Assembly: GCA_027296925.1 (NCBI GenBank)
Contig: JAPUIP010000497.1
Location: 1-16,805 of the forward strand
DNA: 16,805 nt
Reading direction: 5' to 3'
Origin: Candidatus Poribacteria bacterium
Lineage (GTDB): Bacteria; Poribacteria; WGA-4E; PCPOR2b
Shown here: in pieces, positions 7,417 to 15,746 of the stretch
Position numbering within the stretch: the stretch's first letter is position 1
How the letters are laid out: each line of letters starts with the position of its first letter
Made by a program: the position numbers and the translations under genes
Notes under the pieces: generated by a model
The model's input: the letters and a program-made list of their open reading frames with translations, nothing else
The model's database searches: none
Told to the model about the DNA's origin: nothing

Positions 7417-9183
7417 TCAGTGTGTACTTCTGTTTCCTTCTTTCTTCTCCCCCAACAAGCCGATCCAGAAAATGAAGCCGACCAGAGCAAAGAAAATGAC
7501 CATGATGACTGCAATGATATTTACCGCATCACTGAGACGAGGGGTAAACGAATCCGGTGAGGTGTCCGGCATCACGCCAAAGATATGCCAATTCTCACGG
7601 AGCCCCGACCTCGCATAGCCCATCAACCCCATCAGTGATGTGAAAGTGATCGCCAGAAGAATCAGCACATATTGAGAACGGTCTGTCATCTTCCCCCAAT
7701 TAATCGTGCCAGACACCATCGCTCTGCGATACATAATCAGGTCAATAATCGTCACCGATATCATGACGAATAACGCGATAAACACTTGAATGGGCGTCAG
7801 TGTATTGATCCGGAAATCAGTCACCACTCTGAAACCCGCGACACCGATACTGACTATCGCAATGACAGCAAAGCCAAAGATGATCGCGATGGCGATATTC
7901 CCAATTTTAGCCCAACCGACTATCGGTGTTTTACCCAATCGACGGTAAAACAGAAAGCTCAAGAAGGTTGTCAGAATGATGAGGTTGACAACGGTGTTTT
8001 TCGCCGTCATCAAACCGAAAAGGCCAACAAGCGGATGATACCGACCGCCCATTGCAGCCACTTCTTGCGGGGTCGCAATCAGCGAACGTGGGGTCATCCA
8101 GATGGCAACGCAGACAGCGATAATCGCCGCCATGTATGGGCGATAACGGGCATATTTTTCTGCGCCTTCGATACGGCCCATCCCCGACCAGAGATAATAG
8201 TTCGCACCGATGAATAACACACCAATCATCACCGCTTGTATGATGAACAACCATGAAAACAGACTTCCCATCATATTGATGCCCATTGTTTGGTTGAACT
8301 GGTAAATCTCCCGTCCCAACCAGTATCCGGCAAATGGGAGGGGGATAAGCCCACAGAGCGCGATGAAGTTGCCCGTGTATCCCATCCAGTCATAGTGCTC
8401 CCGATCTTCACGGGATGTCGCAACGAGAAAACGGAAGGCGGCATACGCCGCAACAATTGAACCGCCAAAAGCGATATTGCCAATAAATCTGTGAATGTTG
8501 ATGGGCATCCACGTAAAATTGTTCACGGCTTCCCATGTGGTGCCAATGAAATTTCCGGTCTCTTCATCGATACCGGACGGGCTGGTCTGGTACGTCAGCC
8601 AGGAGTTAGAAACGAACATAATCGCCGTACCAAATATATTCAACAGGACGCCGAGAAATAGGTGCCACCCCTTCCGGTTTTGCATCTTATCCCAAGCATA
8701 AGAGTAAAGATAGAGCGTAAAGGTCTCCCCAAAGAAAAGAAAAACGTAGAAAATCATCGTTGGCCCGAAGATTCCTGTCATTTTATTCATCACTTTAGGG
8801 TAGCACCACATCAGCACAAAAACGAGTACGCCACCCAGCAAAGCGGTTGTAGAGAAAGCCGCCATACAGAGCTTAATGAACTCTTGCGCCATTCGATCGT
8901 ATCGCAGATCTTTTGTCCGCATACCGACAAACTCGATAACAACGGCAAACATCGGCACCCCGAGAATAAAAGAGCCAAATAGCAGGTGCAACTGCGCCGC
9001 AATCCAGGCGGCATTTCGGCTTCCAATCTTGGGGAAAGGGCGATACTCGGTATCACCGACATCCTGCTGAGCGAATGCCGGGAGAACGAGCAGTAGGGCA
9101 TAAGCGATGAGTAATACAAGGACAGCGTATGATCTTTTTCTCGAATTAGCGGGAAGGAAACGTCGGGTAAGACTCATCATCAT
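7417..9183 (-). CDS. Orphan cytochrome bd-like (CydA-related) membrane subunit
   Basis: This 588-residue polytopic membrane protein resembles CydA in its first half. His66 (AAQLHLLFGSF) aligns with E. coli His19, Glu153 (FFGE) with Glu107 and His231 (INIHRFIGN) with His186; the NSWLTYQTSPSG stretch fits the CydA NGWMQNPIGSD region. The position of E. coli Glu99 is Phe145 here, and the large Q-loop of CydA is not apparent. The second half is more divergent, with further hydrophobic segments and a conserved-looking GYARSGLRENWHIFGVM near 522-538. An N-terminal hydrophobic segment ends in an AFAQ signal-like site. No cydB or cydX lies nearby; the neighbours are cytochrome c genes. Related orphan bd-like proteins are known in Nitrospira and similar genomes and are thought to take electrons from cytochrome c rather than quinol. 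Oxygen reduction is possible but not shown. The start is one of three tandem ATGs. Confidence 0.85.
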   Translation of the reverse strand: MMMSLTRRFLPANSRKRSYAVLVLLIAYALLLVLPAFAQQDVGDTEYRPFPKIGSRNAAWIAAQLHLLFGSFILGVPMFAVVIEFVGMRTKDLRYDRMAQEFIKLCMAAFSTTALLGGVLVFVLMWCYPKVMNKMTGIFGPTMIFYVFLFFGETFTLYLYSYAWDKMQNRKGWHLFLGVLLNIFGTAIMFVSNSWLTYQTSPSGIDEETGNFIGTTWEAVNNFTWMPINIHRFIGNIAFGGSIVAAYAAFRFLVATSREDREHYDWMGYTGNFIALCGLIPLPFAGYWLGREIYQFNQTMGINMMGSLFSWLFIIQAVMIGVLFIGANYYLWSGMGRIEGAEKYARYRPYMAAIIAVCVAIWMTPRSLIATPQEVAAMGGRYHPLVGLFGLMTAKNTVVNLIILTTFLSFLFYRRLGKTPIVGWAKIGNIAIAIIFGFAVIAIVSIGVAGFRVVTDFRINTLTPIQVFIALFVMISVTIIDLIMYRRAMVSGTINWGKMTDRSQYVLILLAITFTSLMGLMGYARSGLRENWHIFGVMPDTSPDSFTPRLSDAVNIIAVIMVIFFALVGFIFWIGLLGEKKEGNRSTH

Positions 9184-9231
9184 TTATATCTCGTTTTTGA
9201 ATGCGAATAGATGGGGAGTTGAGGGGAGATA

Positions 9232-9990
9232 CTATTTTTTGCCTTTCTGTTTGAAATCGGCGCTCGTAAATTTGACCGAAATATCTCCGCTCGCAGGAAC
9301 TTTGACCGTCCGATTGGCGACCCCGAGCGATTCATGCCATGCGAGGGCACGGTATTTACCCGCAGGGACGTCTTTTATCGCGTAAGTTCCCTTGTCATTC
9401 GAGCTTTCGTAGGCATCGGCGCTTAGCCACTTCCCATCCTTATCCTTACCACCGGTGATGGCAAAATAGTTATTGTCCACGACGACGATGTATCCACTCA
9501 TCCAATCGTGAATATCGCAGGTAAACTTAATGGACTCAGCCTTTTCTAATTTCAGCGGCAGCGCTCTGCCCGGCTTGGGGATTTGCCAGTTGACCGCCTC
9601 GTTCTTTTTGGCGTGGGAATGGACGTTATGGGCAACCGGATCACTGGAGATTACATCTATAGTGGTACCAACGGTCACCGCCATGACATGCGGATAGTAC
9701 GTGCAACCGACCTGATCCATGACGGGATTTTGGGCGGGCGGCGTTGCCTTGGCTCCCCGTGCGCGCAAGTAGACGACGACGTTTTTTATCCCTTTACCTT
9801 TGGAGACGACAAGCGCTTCTGAACGGCCACTTTTCATGGCGTCGATGCAATGCTGATCTTTGGTCGCTTTCACCATCTGACGCGCAGGCGCATCCCCGTC
9901 GTAGGTGATTTCACCCACAATTGTACCGGCATAAGTGACTCCTGTTATGAATATGGCACTGAGTACGATCAGCGTTTTCACTGCTTTCAT
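9232..9990 (-). CDS. Periplasmic cupredoxin, first gene of region B
   Basis: This 252-residue exported protein has a short signal peptide (residues 1 to about 21, ending TYAG). It parallels the cupredoxin at 2446-3234 along its length. Likely copper ligands are His121 (VAHNVHSH) and Cys158, His161 and Met164 in CDIHDWM, an amicyanin-like C-x2-H-x2-M loop. Cys48 and Cys96 match the paired cysteines of the paralogue. The C-terminal part (GTYAIKDVPAGKYRALAWHE) is the carboxypeptidase-regulatory-like beta segment, here with an extra Lys/Asp-rich stretch (about 180-200) before it. AAAGGA lies about 12 bases before the ATG. It is the first gene after promoter B and lies 48 bp upstream of the CydA-like gene, so it probably ferries electrons to or from that complex. 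Confidence 0.85.
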   Translation of the reverse strand: MKAVKTLIVLSAIFITGVTYAGTIVGEITYDGDAPARQMVKATKDQHCIDAMKSGRSEALVVSKGKGIKNVVVYLRARGAKATPPAQNPVMDQVGCTYYPHVMAVTVGTTIDVISSDPVAHNVHSHAKKNEAVNWQIPKPGRALPLKLEKAESIKFTCDIHDWMSGYIVVVDNNYFAITGGKDKDGKWLSADAYESSNDKGTYAIKDVPAGKYRALAWHESLGVANRTVKVPASGDISVKFTSADFKQKGKK

Positions 9991-10055
9991 TTTGACTTTA
10001 AATCCTTTCTTTGTGAAATTGCAGTATTGTAGATATTTTGAATTGACAGCGCACT

Positions 10056-10085
10056 ATAATAGCATCATAACAAAAAAGAGATCAA
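10056..10085 (-). promoter_or_regulatory. Promoter B, upstream of the cupredoxin/bd-like operon
   Basis: Minus strand: -35 TTGATC (10080-10085), 18-bp spacer starting TCTTTTTTG, -10 TATTAT (10056-10061). The expected start site near 10049 gives a leader of about 60 nt. The layout and much of the spacer match promoter A at 16346-16374. Confidence 0.7.
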
Positions 10086-10102
10086 GCATTAAAATCGATG
10101 TA

Positions 10103-10118
10103 TCACGGATATCCGTGA
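10103..10118. promoter_or_regulatory. Perfect 16-bp palindrome, putative regulator site B
   Basis: TCACGGATATCCGTGA is its own reverse complement. It ends 17 bp upstream of the promoter B -35 box, so its centre is near -61, a usual position for a class I activator. An identical copy occupies the same place at promoter A. Confidence 0.65.
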
Positions 10119-10149
10119 CGCCACGGCGGTGTGAAGCAGAGCTCCCTCT

Positions 10150-10527
10150 CTACTCAACATCCATCAAGGTCGGACGGAAGGTCTCTTTGATAAAGGCGAG
10201 GAGTTCTTGCTGTTTCTCATCATTGAGATAGAACTTAAAAGCAGGCATGTCATCTTTGCCGGACGCGACGCTATGAGCCATCTGCTCGTCGCTATGTTTA
10301 TCCCAGAACTCCAACGTTGTGAAATCGGCCGGATCGAACCGCTTGAAGCGACCGATTCGACCACCGCCCTGCCCGTTGCCGCCGTGACAGCCGGCACAAT
10401 ATCGCGCATAATTATACTCAACTTCAGAGCCATATTTGGTGCTTGGATCCACGGTGCGACACAACCAAATCAGCAGACTGAGACTGATGACGAGCATTCC
10501 AACGATGACCAGCAGATGGCGAATCAT
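10150..10527 (-). CDS. Small membrane-anchored monoheme cytochrome c
   Basis: This 125-residue protein has an uncleaved hydrophobic N-terminus (residues 5-22) and one class I cytochrome c domain. CAGCH is at 44-48 with a following Gly-rich stretch, and a likely Met ligand at 94 (DDMPAF). The closing helix is QELLAFIKETFRP. GGGAG lies 8 bases upstream of the ATG. It is the last gene of region A, 180 bp after the octaheme gene with a palindromic repeat in the gap. It likely takes electrons from the octaheme subunit to another periplasmic carrier or complex. About 30 bp past its 3' end lies the regulatory palindrome of the next unit. Confidence 0.88.
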   Translation of the reverse strand: MIRHLLVIVGMLVISLSLLIWLCRTVDPSTKYGSEVEYNYARYCAGCHGGNGQGGGRIGRFKRFDPADFTTLEFWDKHSDEQMAHSVASGKDDMPAFKFYLNDEKQQELLAFIKETFRPTLMDVE

Positions 10528-10567
10528 CCAGTATCTCCCGAACAGACAATAAGTAGGTGGACATAAG

Positions 10568-10673
10568 TTTTCGTAGGAGAGGAATCCCCCTCGAAGACTC
10601 GGGACTTCGCCCCTCGGGGACTCGGGATTTCACTTTCCTCGATAGTCGTTGAAGGGATTCAACTCCTACAAAA
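10568..10673. repeat. Palindromic intergenic repeat with inner hairpins
   Basis: Outer arms TTTTCGTAGGAG (10568-10579) and CTCCTACAAAA (10663-10673) match inversely except for one extra base. Inside are CGAAG...CTTCG (about 10592-10609), CCCC-TC-GGGG (10610-10619) and TTGAA-GGGA-TTCAA (10649-10662), plus a direct repeat of GACTCGGGA. The organisation (GTAGG outer arms around smaller stems) recalls the repeat at 2211-2328. It sits between the octaheme and monoheme genes inside an operon. Confidence 0.7.
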
Positions 10674-10707
10674 TATGCAAAAATTTCGGTCTAGGTACTT
10701 ATCAGAA

Positions 10708-13700
10708 TCACTCTCCAAGTGAGAGCATATAGTCCCGGACAAGCTGAATCTGTTTTTCAGCATCATTATCCGCGTAGCCCTCGACAGGCAAATGCTCTCC
10801 ACCAATCTTTGGCCAGTTCTGCGGCATTGCCGTTCCCGGTTGGAAGGCCCCCGGATCCTTCAGCCATTCGATGATCCAGTCTGCTTTGAGACGCTGCTTG
10901 GCAAGAGAAAGATCTGGGCGTCCGGCTTTGTCGCTCCCGGCCGGGATGTCTTCGCCCTGTTCCGGATGGCAGGAGGTGCACTGGAGTGCCTCAAAGATCT
11001 CCTTACCGGTACGAAGCTCTTCCCGCATTGCCGGTTGGAGAGCAATCGTTTCGTAGGGGAACGGCTCGTCGGAAAGCGCCGAGAAATACTTGACAAGAGC
11101 AGTGGCTTCCTCGTCGGCAAAACCAAAGGTCGGCATCCGAACTTTCAAACCATAGCGGATGGGTGTCGGATGCTTCAGAAACTCGAACAACCAGTACGGG
11201 TAAACCCTCGCACCTTCCGCTTGCAGAGTCGGTGGGGCAAAACGCTTCGGGTCTAGCAGGTCTGGCCCCTCATGCGCCGCAATGACGTCAACAAACTGTC
11301 CACCCTTTCCTTCAATCTGATGACACCCCGTGCAATTATATTTCTTAGCTAATCGACGGCCAGTGTCAATCTGCTGCGTTTTCTCGCTCAGCTGATGCAT
11401 ATAACTGGCCGGATACGGTTGGGGCTGGAAACTTTTGAGCAGCACGGCAAGCACACGCGCATCTTCCTTATCGATTGGAAATACGGGCATCCGAGGGATA
11501 ATGCGACGTGTCTGGTAACCTCTCGGATTCGTGACCTTTCCAATTGTCCACCCGTGCCAACTGTGTTCAATATCTACAGTGTCCCCAAAATCCAACTCCT
11601 CAACGATCTTCGCACCAAACTCACCCAGATCGACGCCGACTTTCGACTCATTTTCAAAGCCCGGAATGTTATGGCAGCCAAAGCAGCCGTATGTGCGGAG
11701 CAACTTTTCTCCCTCAGCCGGATCGACCTCCGCGCCGGAATTTCCGGTGTCGACAATCGGAGAAGAAGTCGGTGATTGCAGGCTCATCAAATAAGCTACA
11801 GCATTCTCAACTTCAGGGTCAGTCAGACGTAGGTTCGGCATCACCGTATCGGGGTCATACGCTTTCGGATCACTAATCCACTGACGGAGAAAACTGGGTG
11901 TCACTTTGTTACCGACGCTATCCAACTTCGGTGCAAAATCGCTCCCCAATCCGTCTACCGCATGACACGCTAAGCAACCGACCGTTTTTACAATCTCCTC
12001 ACCGGCGGCAATCGCTTCAGGCGCTGTCGTGTATGAAGCAGCCGCCTGATCGATGGTCGGGTCCTTCATCTGCGCCAGGTACGCTGCGATGGATTTTACC
12101 TCGTCAACAACCTTGTCAACCACACTGTTTGGATAAGAGTATTCGGTGCCATCGCCTTTCTGCAGGATAATGCCGTCGCCCGTCCGGGTCACAACCCCGG
12201 TGTGCACATTTCCATTTCTGAGATAGACAACCTGGGTCAGCTCCGGGTTTGGGAAGAAGCTTGGCATTTTGGTATCCGGCAAATAGGCCGCCGGTTTTTT
12301 GATCCAATCCTCAATCCAATTGACATCCTTCACTTTACTGCCGATTTTAGCGAGCGAGGGCCCCACCTTGTCGATGTTGTCTAAAGCAGAATACCCGTCG
12401 ACTGCGTGACAGCCGTGACATCCAAGGTCTTCAAAGAGCGCCATACCTTTTGAAAGATCGGGTGAATAATCGCGCGATTCCCCCGTTGCTGGATCGGGAT
12501 AGTCCAACATCATCACGCCATCATGACAGCGACGACAGTTGGACTGCATATATCCACGAAGCTTTTCTGAGGATTTGCCGGTCTGCTCATCCAGTCCTAA
12601 GGCCGGTGTGAGCCAATATTCCTTATGCGTCAAGGCGTGCGCAGCTTTGGCGGTGAGAGCTTGTCCCTGCCCACCATGACAGGGGGTACAGCCAAATCTT
12701 TCGGCGGGGTGTTTGGCGAGCAGCACATCTCGGTGCGGGTGTGTACGCAGCACAGGGTCATATCCGGTTTCATACGAAATTTCGACCTCGGCAAAGATGT
12801 CCGGATCATTGAAGGTAATCACACCATTTTCGCTTAATACGTAATCACCTTCTTCTGCGTCATATTCATCGACGAGAACCGTTTCGCTGCCAACCTTAAC
12901 GAAGGGATGCATCAATTGATAAGAAGGCTTGTTTTCGCCATCGCCTTCAATCTCAAACGTCTTTTTCGCGTATCTTTCGTATCCACTTTTGTCCGTGGCA
13001 AAGTGGCATGTTGCGCATCGATCCGCCGTATAATCAAAATCTTGAAGATAGTATTGAACCAGTGATCGCGTATTTGTAAACGGACTTTCGGCCAAGGTGC
13101 CGAGAAACGTGCGCTTAATACCACTGACATCGTCGAGTTTTTCTTGAATCCTTGCAACAGCGGCGTATTTCGCTTGGTCTGCTTGAGCCTCATTCACCTT
13201 CGCACGAAGGTCACTGATTTTGCCCGTCAGCGCGGTATCCGCCGAATTATATTTCTGGGCAAGCACATATTCCGCCAATGCTTTTTCGTGATGCTCACTG
13301 GTCTCATAAAAATCAGCCAAACCCCCATAAGCGTCAGAGAGGTTCAGACCCACATCTAATACCGCATCAGTTAATTCGCCTTCAATCTGCCCTTCAAGCT
13401 CGTCCAACTTCCCTTTCCATTTTTGAACGGAGTCATCTTTTTCAGAGCCATGTGCCTCATGCAGGGTGTGTTGATATTTATAGTTGATTGCATCCGCCTC
13501 GCTCTGCACGAATTTGCGATCCTGCAAGGCTTCATCAAGTTTTATCTTCTGCTTTTCAATTTCCCTTTTTAACTCACTCTCTCGCTTTAGTTCAATGTCT
13601 TGAGGGGCGGACATCCCAGGCAAATCCTGCTTTGCCTTTTTCAATTCGATTTTGGTCTTTTCGTATTCGTATTGGTAAAATTTCCTTTGAATCTCTTTCC

Positions 13701-13887
13701 ACGGTCGTCTGGTAACGGTTTCATCGAAAAACCCCCAGAGGGTCACAAGCCCCAATAACCCTGAAAGGAGGAAAAATAGGGTTGAATACGATTTTTCTTC
13801 GACTGGGATTTCTTTTTTGCTCCTCACGGCTACTGTTGACTCCTTATTGTTTGAATCAGTAGATGGGCGAATCAACGAATCACGCAT
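10708..13887 (-). CDS. Membrane-anchored octaheme cytochrome c with coiled-coil stalk
   Basis: This roughly 1060-residue protein is the largest in the window. A single hydrophobic anchor (about 37-55) is followed by a long Lys/Glu-rich helical region (about 64-255) that looks coiled-coil, with a short TPR-like stretch near 185-215. Eight CXXCH sites follow (first Cys at 292, 401, 452, 491, 639, 736, 853 and 971). The last five sit in class I-like domains with likely Met ligands (M542, M684, M801, M919, M1022). The first three have no such Met, but many His (296, 328, 384, 386, 394, 405, 418, 422), so bis-His haems are likely. A beta insert (about 549-597) follows Met542. The start is uncertain: GTG at 13888-13890 then ATG at 13885-13887 have a weak ribosome site, whereas an AAGGAG lies 12 bases before a GTG at 13825-13827 (1039 residues). 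It follows the split cytochrome b genes, so it is probably the cytochrome c1/f-like electron exit of that complex. Confidence 0.9.
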   Translation of the reverse strand: MRDSLIRPSTDSNNKESTVAVRSKKEIPVEEKSYSTLFFLLSGLLGLVTLWGFFDETVTRRPWKEIQRKFYQYEYEKTKIELKKAKQDLPGMSAPQDIELKRESELKREIEKQKIKLDEALQDRKFVQSEADAINYKYQHTLHEAHGSEKDDSVQKWKGKLDELEGQIEGELTDAVLDVGLNLSDAYGGLADFYETSEHHEKALAEYVLAQKYNSADTALTGKISDLRAKVNEAQADQAKYAAVARIQEKLDDVSGIKRTFLGTLAESPFTNTRSLVQYYLQDFDYTADRCATCHFATDKSGYERYAKKTFEIEGDGENKPSYQLMHPFVKVGSETVLVDEYDAEEGDYVLSENGVITFNDPDIFAEVEISYETGYDPVLRTHPHRDVLLAKHPAERFGCTPCHGGQGQALTAKAAHALTHKEYWLTPALGLDEQTGKSSEKLRGYMQSNCRRCHDGVMMLDYPDPATGESRDYSPDLSKGMALFEDLGCHGCHAVDGYSALDNIDKVGPSLAKIGSKVKDVNWIEDWIKKPAAYLPDTKMPSFFPNPELTQVVYLRNGNVHTGVVTRTGDGIILQKGDGTEYSYPNSVVDKVVDEVKSIAAYLAQMKDPTIDQAAASYTTAPEAIAAGEEIVKTVGCLACHAVDGLGSDFAPKLDSVGNKVTPSFLRQWISDPKAYDPDTVMPNLRLTDPEVENAVAYLMSLQSPTSSPIVDTGNSGAEVDPAEGEKLLRTYGCFGCHNIPGFENESKVGVDLGEFGAKIVEELDFGDTVDIEHSWHGWTIGKVTNPRGYQTRRIIPRMPVFPIDKEDARVLAVLLKSFQPQPYPASYMHQLSEKTQQIDTGRRLAKKYNCTGCHQIEGKGGQFVDVIAAHEGPDLLDPKRFAPPTLQAEGARVYPYWLFEFLKHPTPIRYGLKVRMPTFGFADEEATALVKYFSALSDEPFPYETIALQPAMREELRTGKEIFEALQCTSCHPEQGEDIPAGSDKAGRPDLSLAKQRLKADWIIEWLKDPGAFQPGTAMPQNWPKIGGEHLPVEGYADNDAEKQIQLVRDYMLSLGE

Positions 13888-13936
13888 CACCTATGACTCA
13901 CGGTATTTTGAGCATTTCACGATACGAAATAGGGTA

Positions 13937-14803
13937 TCAAATATTGAACCATGGTGTCACCCAAACGTATTTGACGTTCGCTCCCCATCGGAGAGCCATT
14001 TTGATTGGTAATGAAAACATCGTTAAAAACAGAAATGAAATGATAATATATCGGACCAATCCAAGCTCTTGCAAAAATTTGCTAGTCTTGATCTTCCAAA
14101 GGTAACAGATCGGACCTAAAGCGTAGTAGCCCGCGACAAAAATGAACCCCACGAAAGTAGCCGTTTGGTCGTTTCGAATGCCCAATAAATAGGTCAAGTT
14201 GATATTGGTTAATGGGACAACCTTATGTGGGTCCCACTTGACCCAAGGGGCAAAAAGGTTCCAACCCGGCCCCCTTAAGAAAGTACCAACGATCATCAGC
14301 ACAATCCATAGCACAAAAAAACCGAAGCAGAACGTGCCGATTGCGAATGGACGCTCTTTTAGTGTATAGTAGCCTTTCCCCTTGGGGTTAATGTCGATAT
14401 AGGGTATAGCGATTAAACCCCCAATGATGAATCCTGGCAGAACGACGCCGGCAATCCACGGATCAAAATAAACCAACATTTCCTGTAGTGCAAGGAAATA
14501 CCACGGGGCCTTGGAAGGATTCGGAGTCTGTGTGGGATTACTCGGCTCCTCCAGGGGAGCATCAATCGTAATCGACCAGACGGCGAGGATGAGCATCACA
14601 ATAATCGCGCAGACGAACTCACTGCGACACAGGTAGGGCCAAACGTAAACCTTATCTTTCTGAGCAGCTTCGGCGGGGGTACCAGCCCGATCGTTCCGAC
14701 GAGCCTGACTAAATGCGAGCCATGTGAAAAACGGCAATAAAAACATAATCGCCATAATCGGGACATTATCAGCTTTTGTAACAAGTTCAAGAAAATGTTC
14801 CAT
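13937..14803 (-). CDS. Cytochrome b C-terminal half (subunit IV-like)
   Basis: This 288-residue membrane protein is the second half of a split b6f-type cytochrome b and forms part of the quinol oxidation site. After an N-terminal helix (about 15-31), the Qo-loop region reads NPSKAPWYFLALQEMLVYFDPW (about 95-116, quoted in part). The usual PEWY glutamate is thus replaced by Pro (APWY, 99-102). Further hydrophobic segments lie near 62-80, 117-135, 155-175, 215-237 and 252-266, more than the three of cyanobacterial PetD, so there is a C-terminal extension. A GAGGTGAT ribosome site lies just before the ATG. It is 46 bp from the cytochrome b N-terminal gene and 49 bp from the octaheme gene. Confidence 0.9.
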   Translation of the reverse strand: MEHFLELVTKADNVPIMAIMFLLPFFTWLAFSQARRNDRAGTPAEAAQKDKVYVWPYLCRSEFVCAIIVMLILAVWSITIDAPLEEPSNPTQTPNPSKAPWYFLALQEMLVYFDPWIAGVVLPGFIIGGLIAIPYIDINPKGKGYYTLKERPFAIGTFCFGFFVLWIVLMIVGTFLRGPGWNLFAPWVKWDPHKVVPLTNINLTYLLGIRNDQTATFVGFIFVAGYYALGPICYLWKIKTSKFLQELGLVRYIIISFLFLTMFSLPIKMALRWGANVKYVWVTPWFNI

Positions 14804-14849
14804 GCATCACCTCAGGAGATTCAAATAAATCCGGAAGGAAAAACGGGTT

Positions 14850-15623
14850 CTATAGCGGACCAGAAATACCGCCATCCTTGCGGACCCGCCAAAAGTGCAA
14901 CGCTATCAACACACTGGCTAAAAGTGGCACAGCGACACAATGGAGAATATAGAACCGCAATAGCGTCGATGGGCCAACGATTGTTCCACCAAGGAGCGCA
15001 AAACGCACATCATTCGATTGTGTAACAATATCGTGCGGATGGAACGGACCTTCATGCCCTAAGACAGGTGTTGCTCGCGCCATATTCGTCCCCACGGTGA
15101 CTGCCCAAAATGCAAGTTGATCCCACGGCAGCAGATAGCCAGTAAAACTCAAAAAGAAAGTCACAAGGAGAAGGATAACACCAACCGACCAATTAAACTC
15201 ACGCGGCTTTTTATAAGAACCTGTCAAGAAGACCCGGAACATATGAAGCATCACAGCGATGACCATGCCGTGGGCGGACCAACGGTGCATATTGCGCAGG
15301 AGCATCCCAAACGGGATGTCAAACTCAAGATACTGCACGTCATGAAATGCGTACTCCGCTGTGGGGCGATAGTAAAACATCAACAGGACGCCGGTAACAG
15401 CGGTGACCAGAAACATCAAAAAGGTAATCCCACCCATGCACCACGTAAACCGGAAATTAAGAGCATGTCGCGGCAACCGCGGGGGATGGAGGTGCATCCA
15501 TACATTTTGGAGAATCTGGAGGGTATACCGTCTACCTGTATCTTCATAACCGTGGCGAAACATCGATCGCCAAATCTGAGAATTTGTTATCTTCTCTTTA
15601 AGTCCGTTACGTCTTTCGTTCAT
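14850..15623 (-). CDS. Cytochrome b N-terminal half (b6-like)
   Basis: I choose the ATG at 15621-15623 (257 residues, MNERRNGLKEK); an in-frame TTG at 15657-15659 would add 12 residues. The two b-haem His pairs are His113/His127 (RNMHRWSAHG and LHMFRV) and His228/His243 (ILHCVAV and LHFWRV). The second pair is 15 apart, as in b6f-type rather than mitochondrial-type cytochrome b. Cys62 (TWCMGGITF) aligns with cyanobacterial Cys35 (YCLGGITL), the attachment point of the extra haem ci, so a covalent third haem is likely. The GYLLPWDQLAFWA motif (162-174) supports the family. It forms the quinone-reactive core with the Rieske protein and subunit IV. The 123-bp gap upstream and the lack of a good ribosome site are odd. 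Confidence 0.93.
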   Translation of the reverse strand: MNERRNGLKEKITNSQIWRSMFRHGYEDTGRRYTLQILQNVWMHLHPPRLPRHALNFRFTWCMGGITFLMFLVTAVTGVLLMFYYRPTAEYAFHDVQYLEFDIPFGMLLRNMHRWSAHGMVIAVMLHMFRVFLTGSYKKPREFNWSVGVILLLVTFFLSFTGYLLPWDQLAFWAVTVGTNMARATPVLGHEGPFHPHDIVTQSNDVRFALLGGTIVGPSTLLRFYILHCVAVPLLASVLIALHFWRVRKDGGISGPL

Positions 15624-15746
15624 AGAAAATTCGTAGCAAGCCTGATGAGCGACCGTCAAAGGTCTAGAATCTCAAATCCTTGATCGCCTCTCATTCGGCA
15701 AAGCTATATGACTCCTTTCGCTCACATAAGATTTGGTGCGCTCCAG

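Noticed and set aside
15656..15694. 12-codon frame after the AAAGGAG in the Rieske/cytochrome b gap
   Set aside because: The ribosome-site spacing is 17 bases, too long, and so short a frame has no other support.
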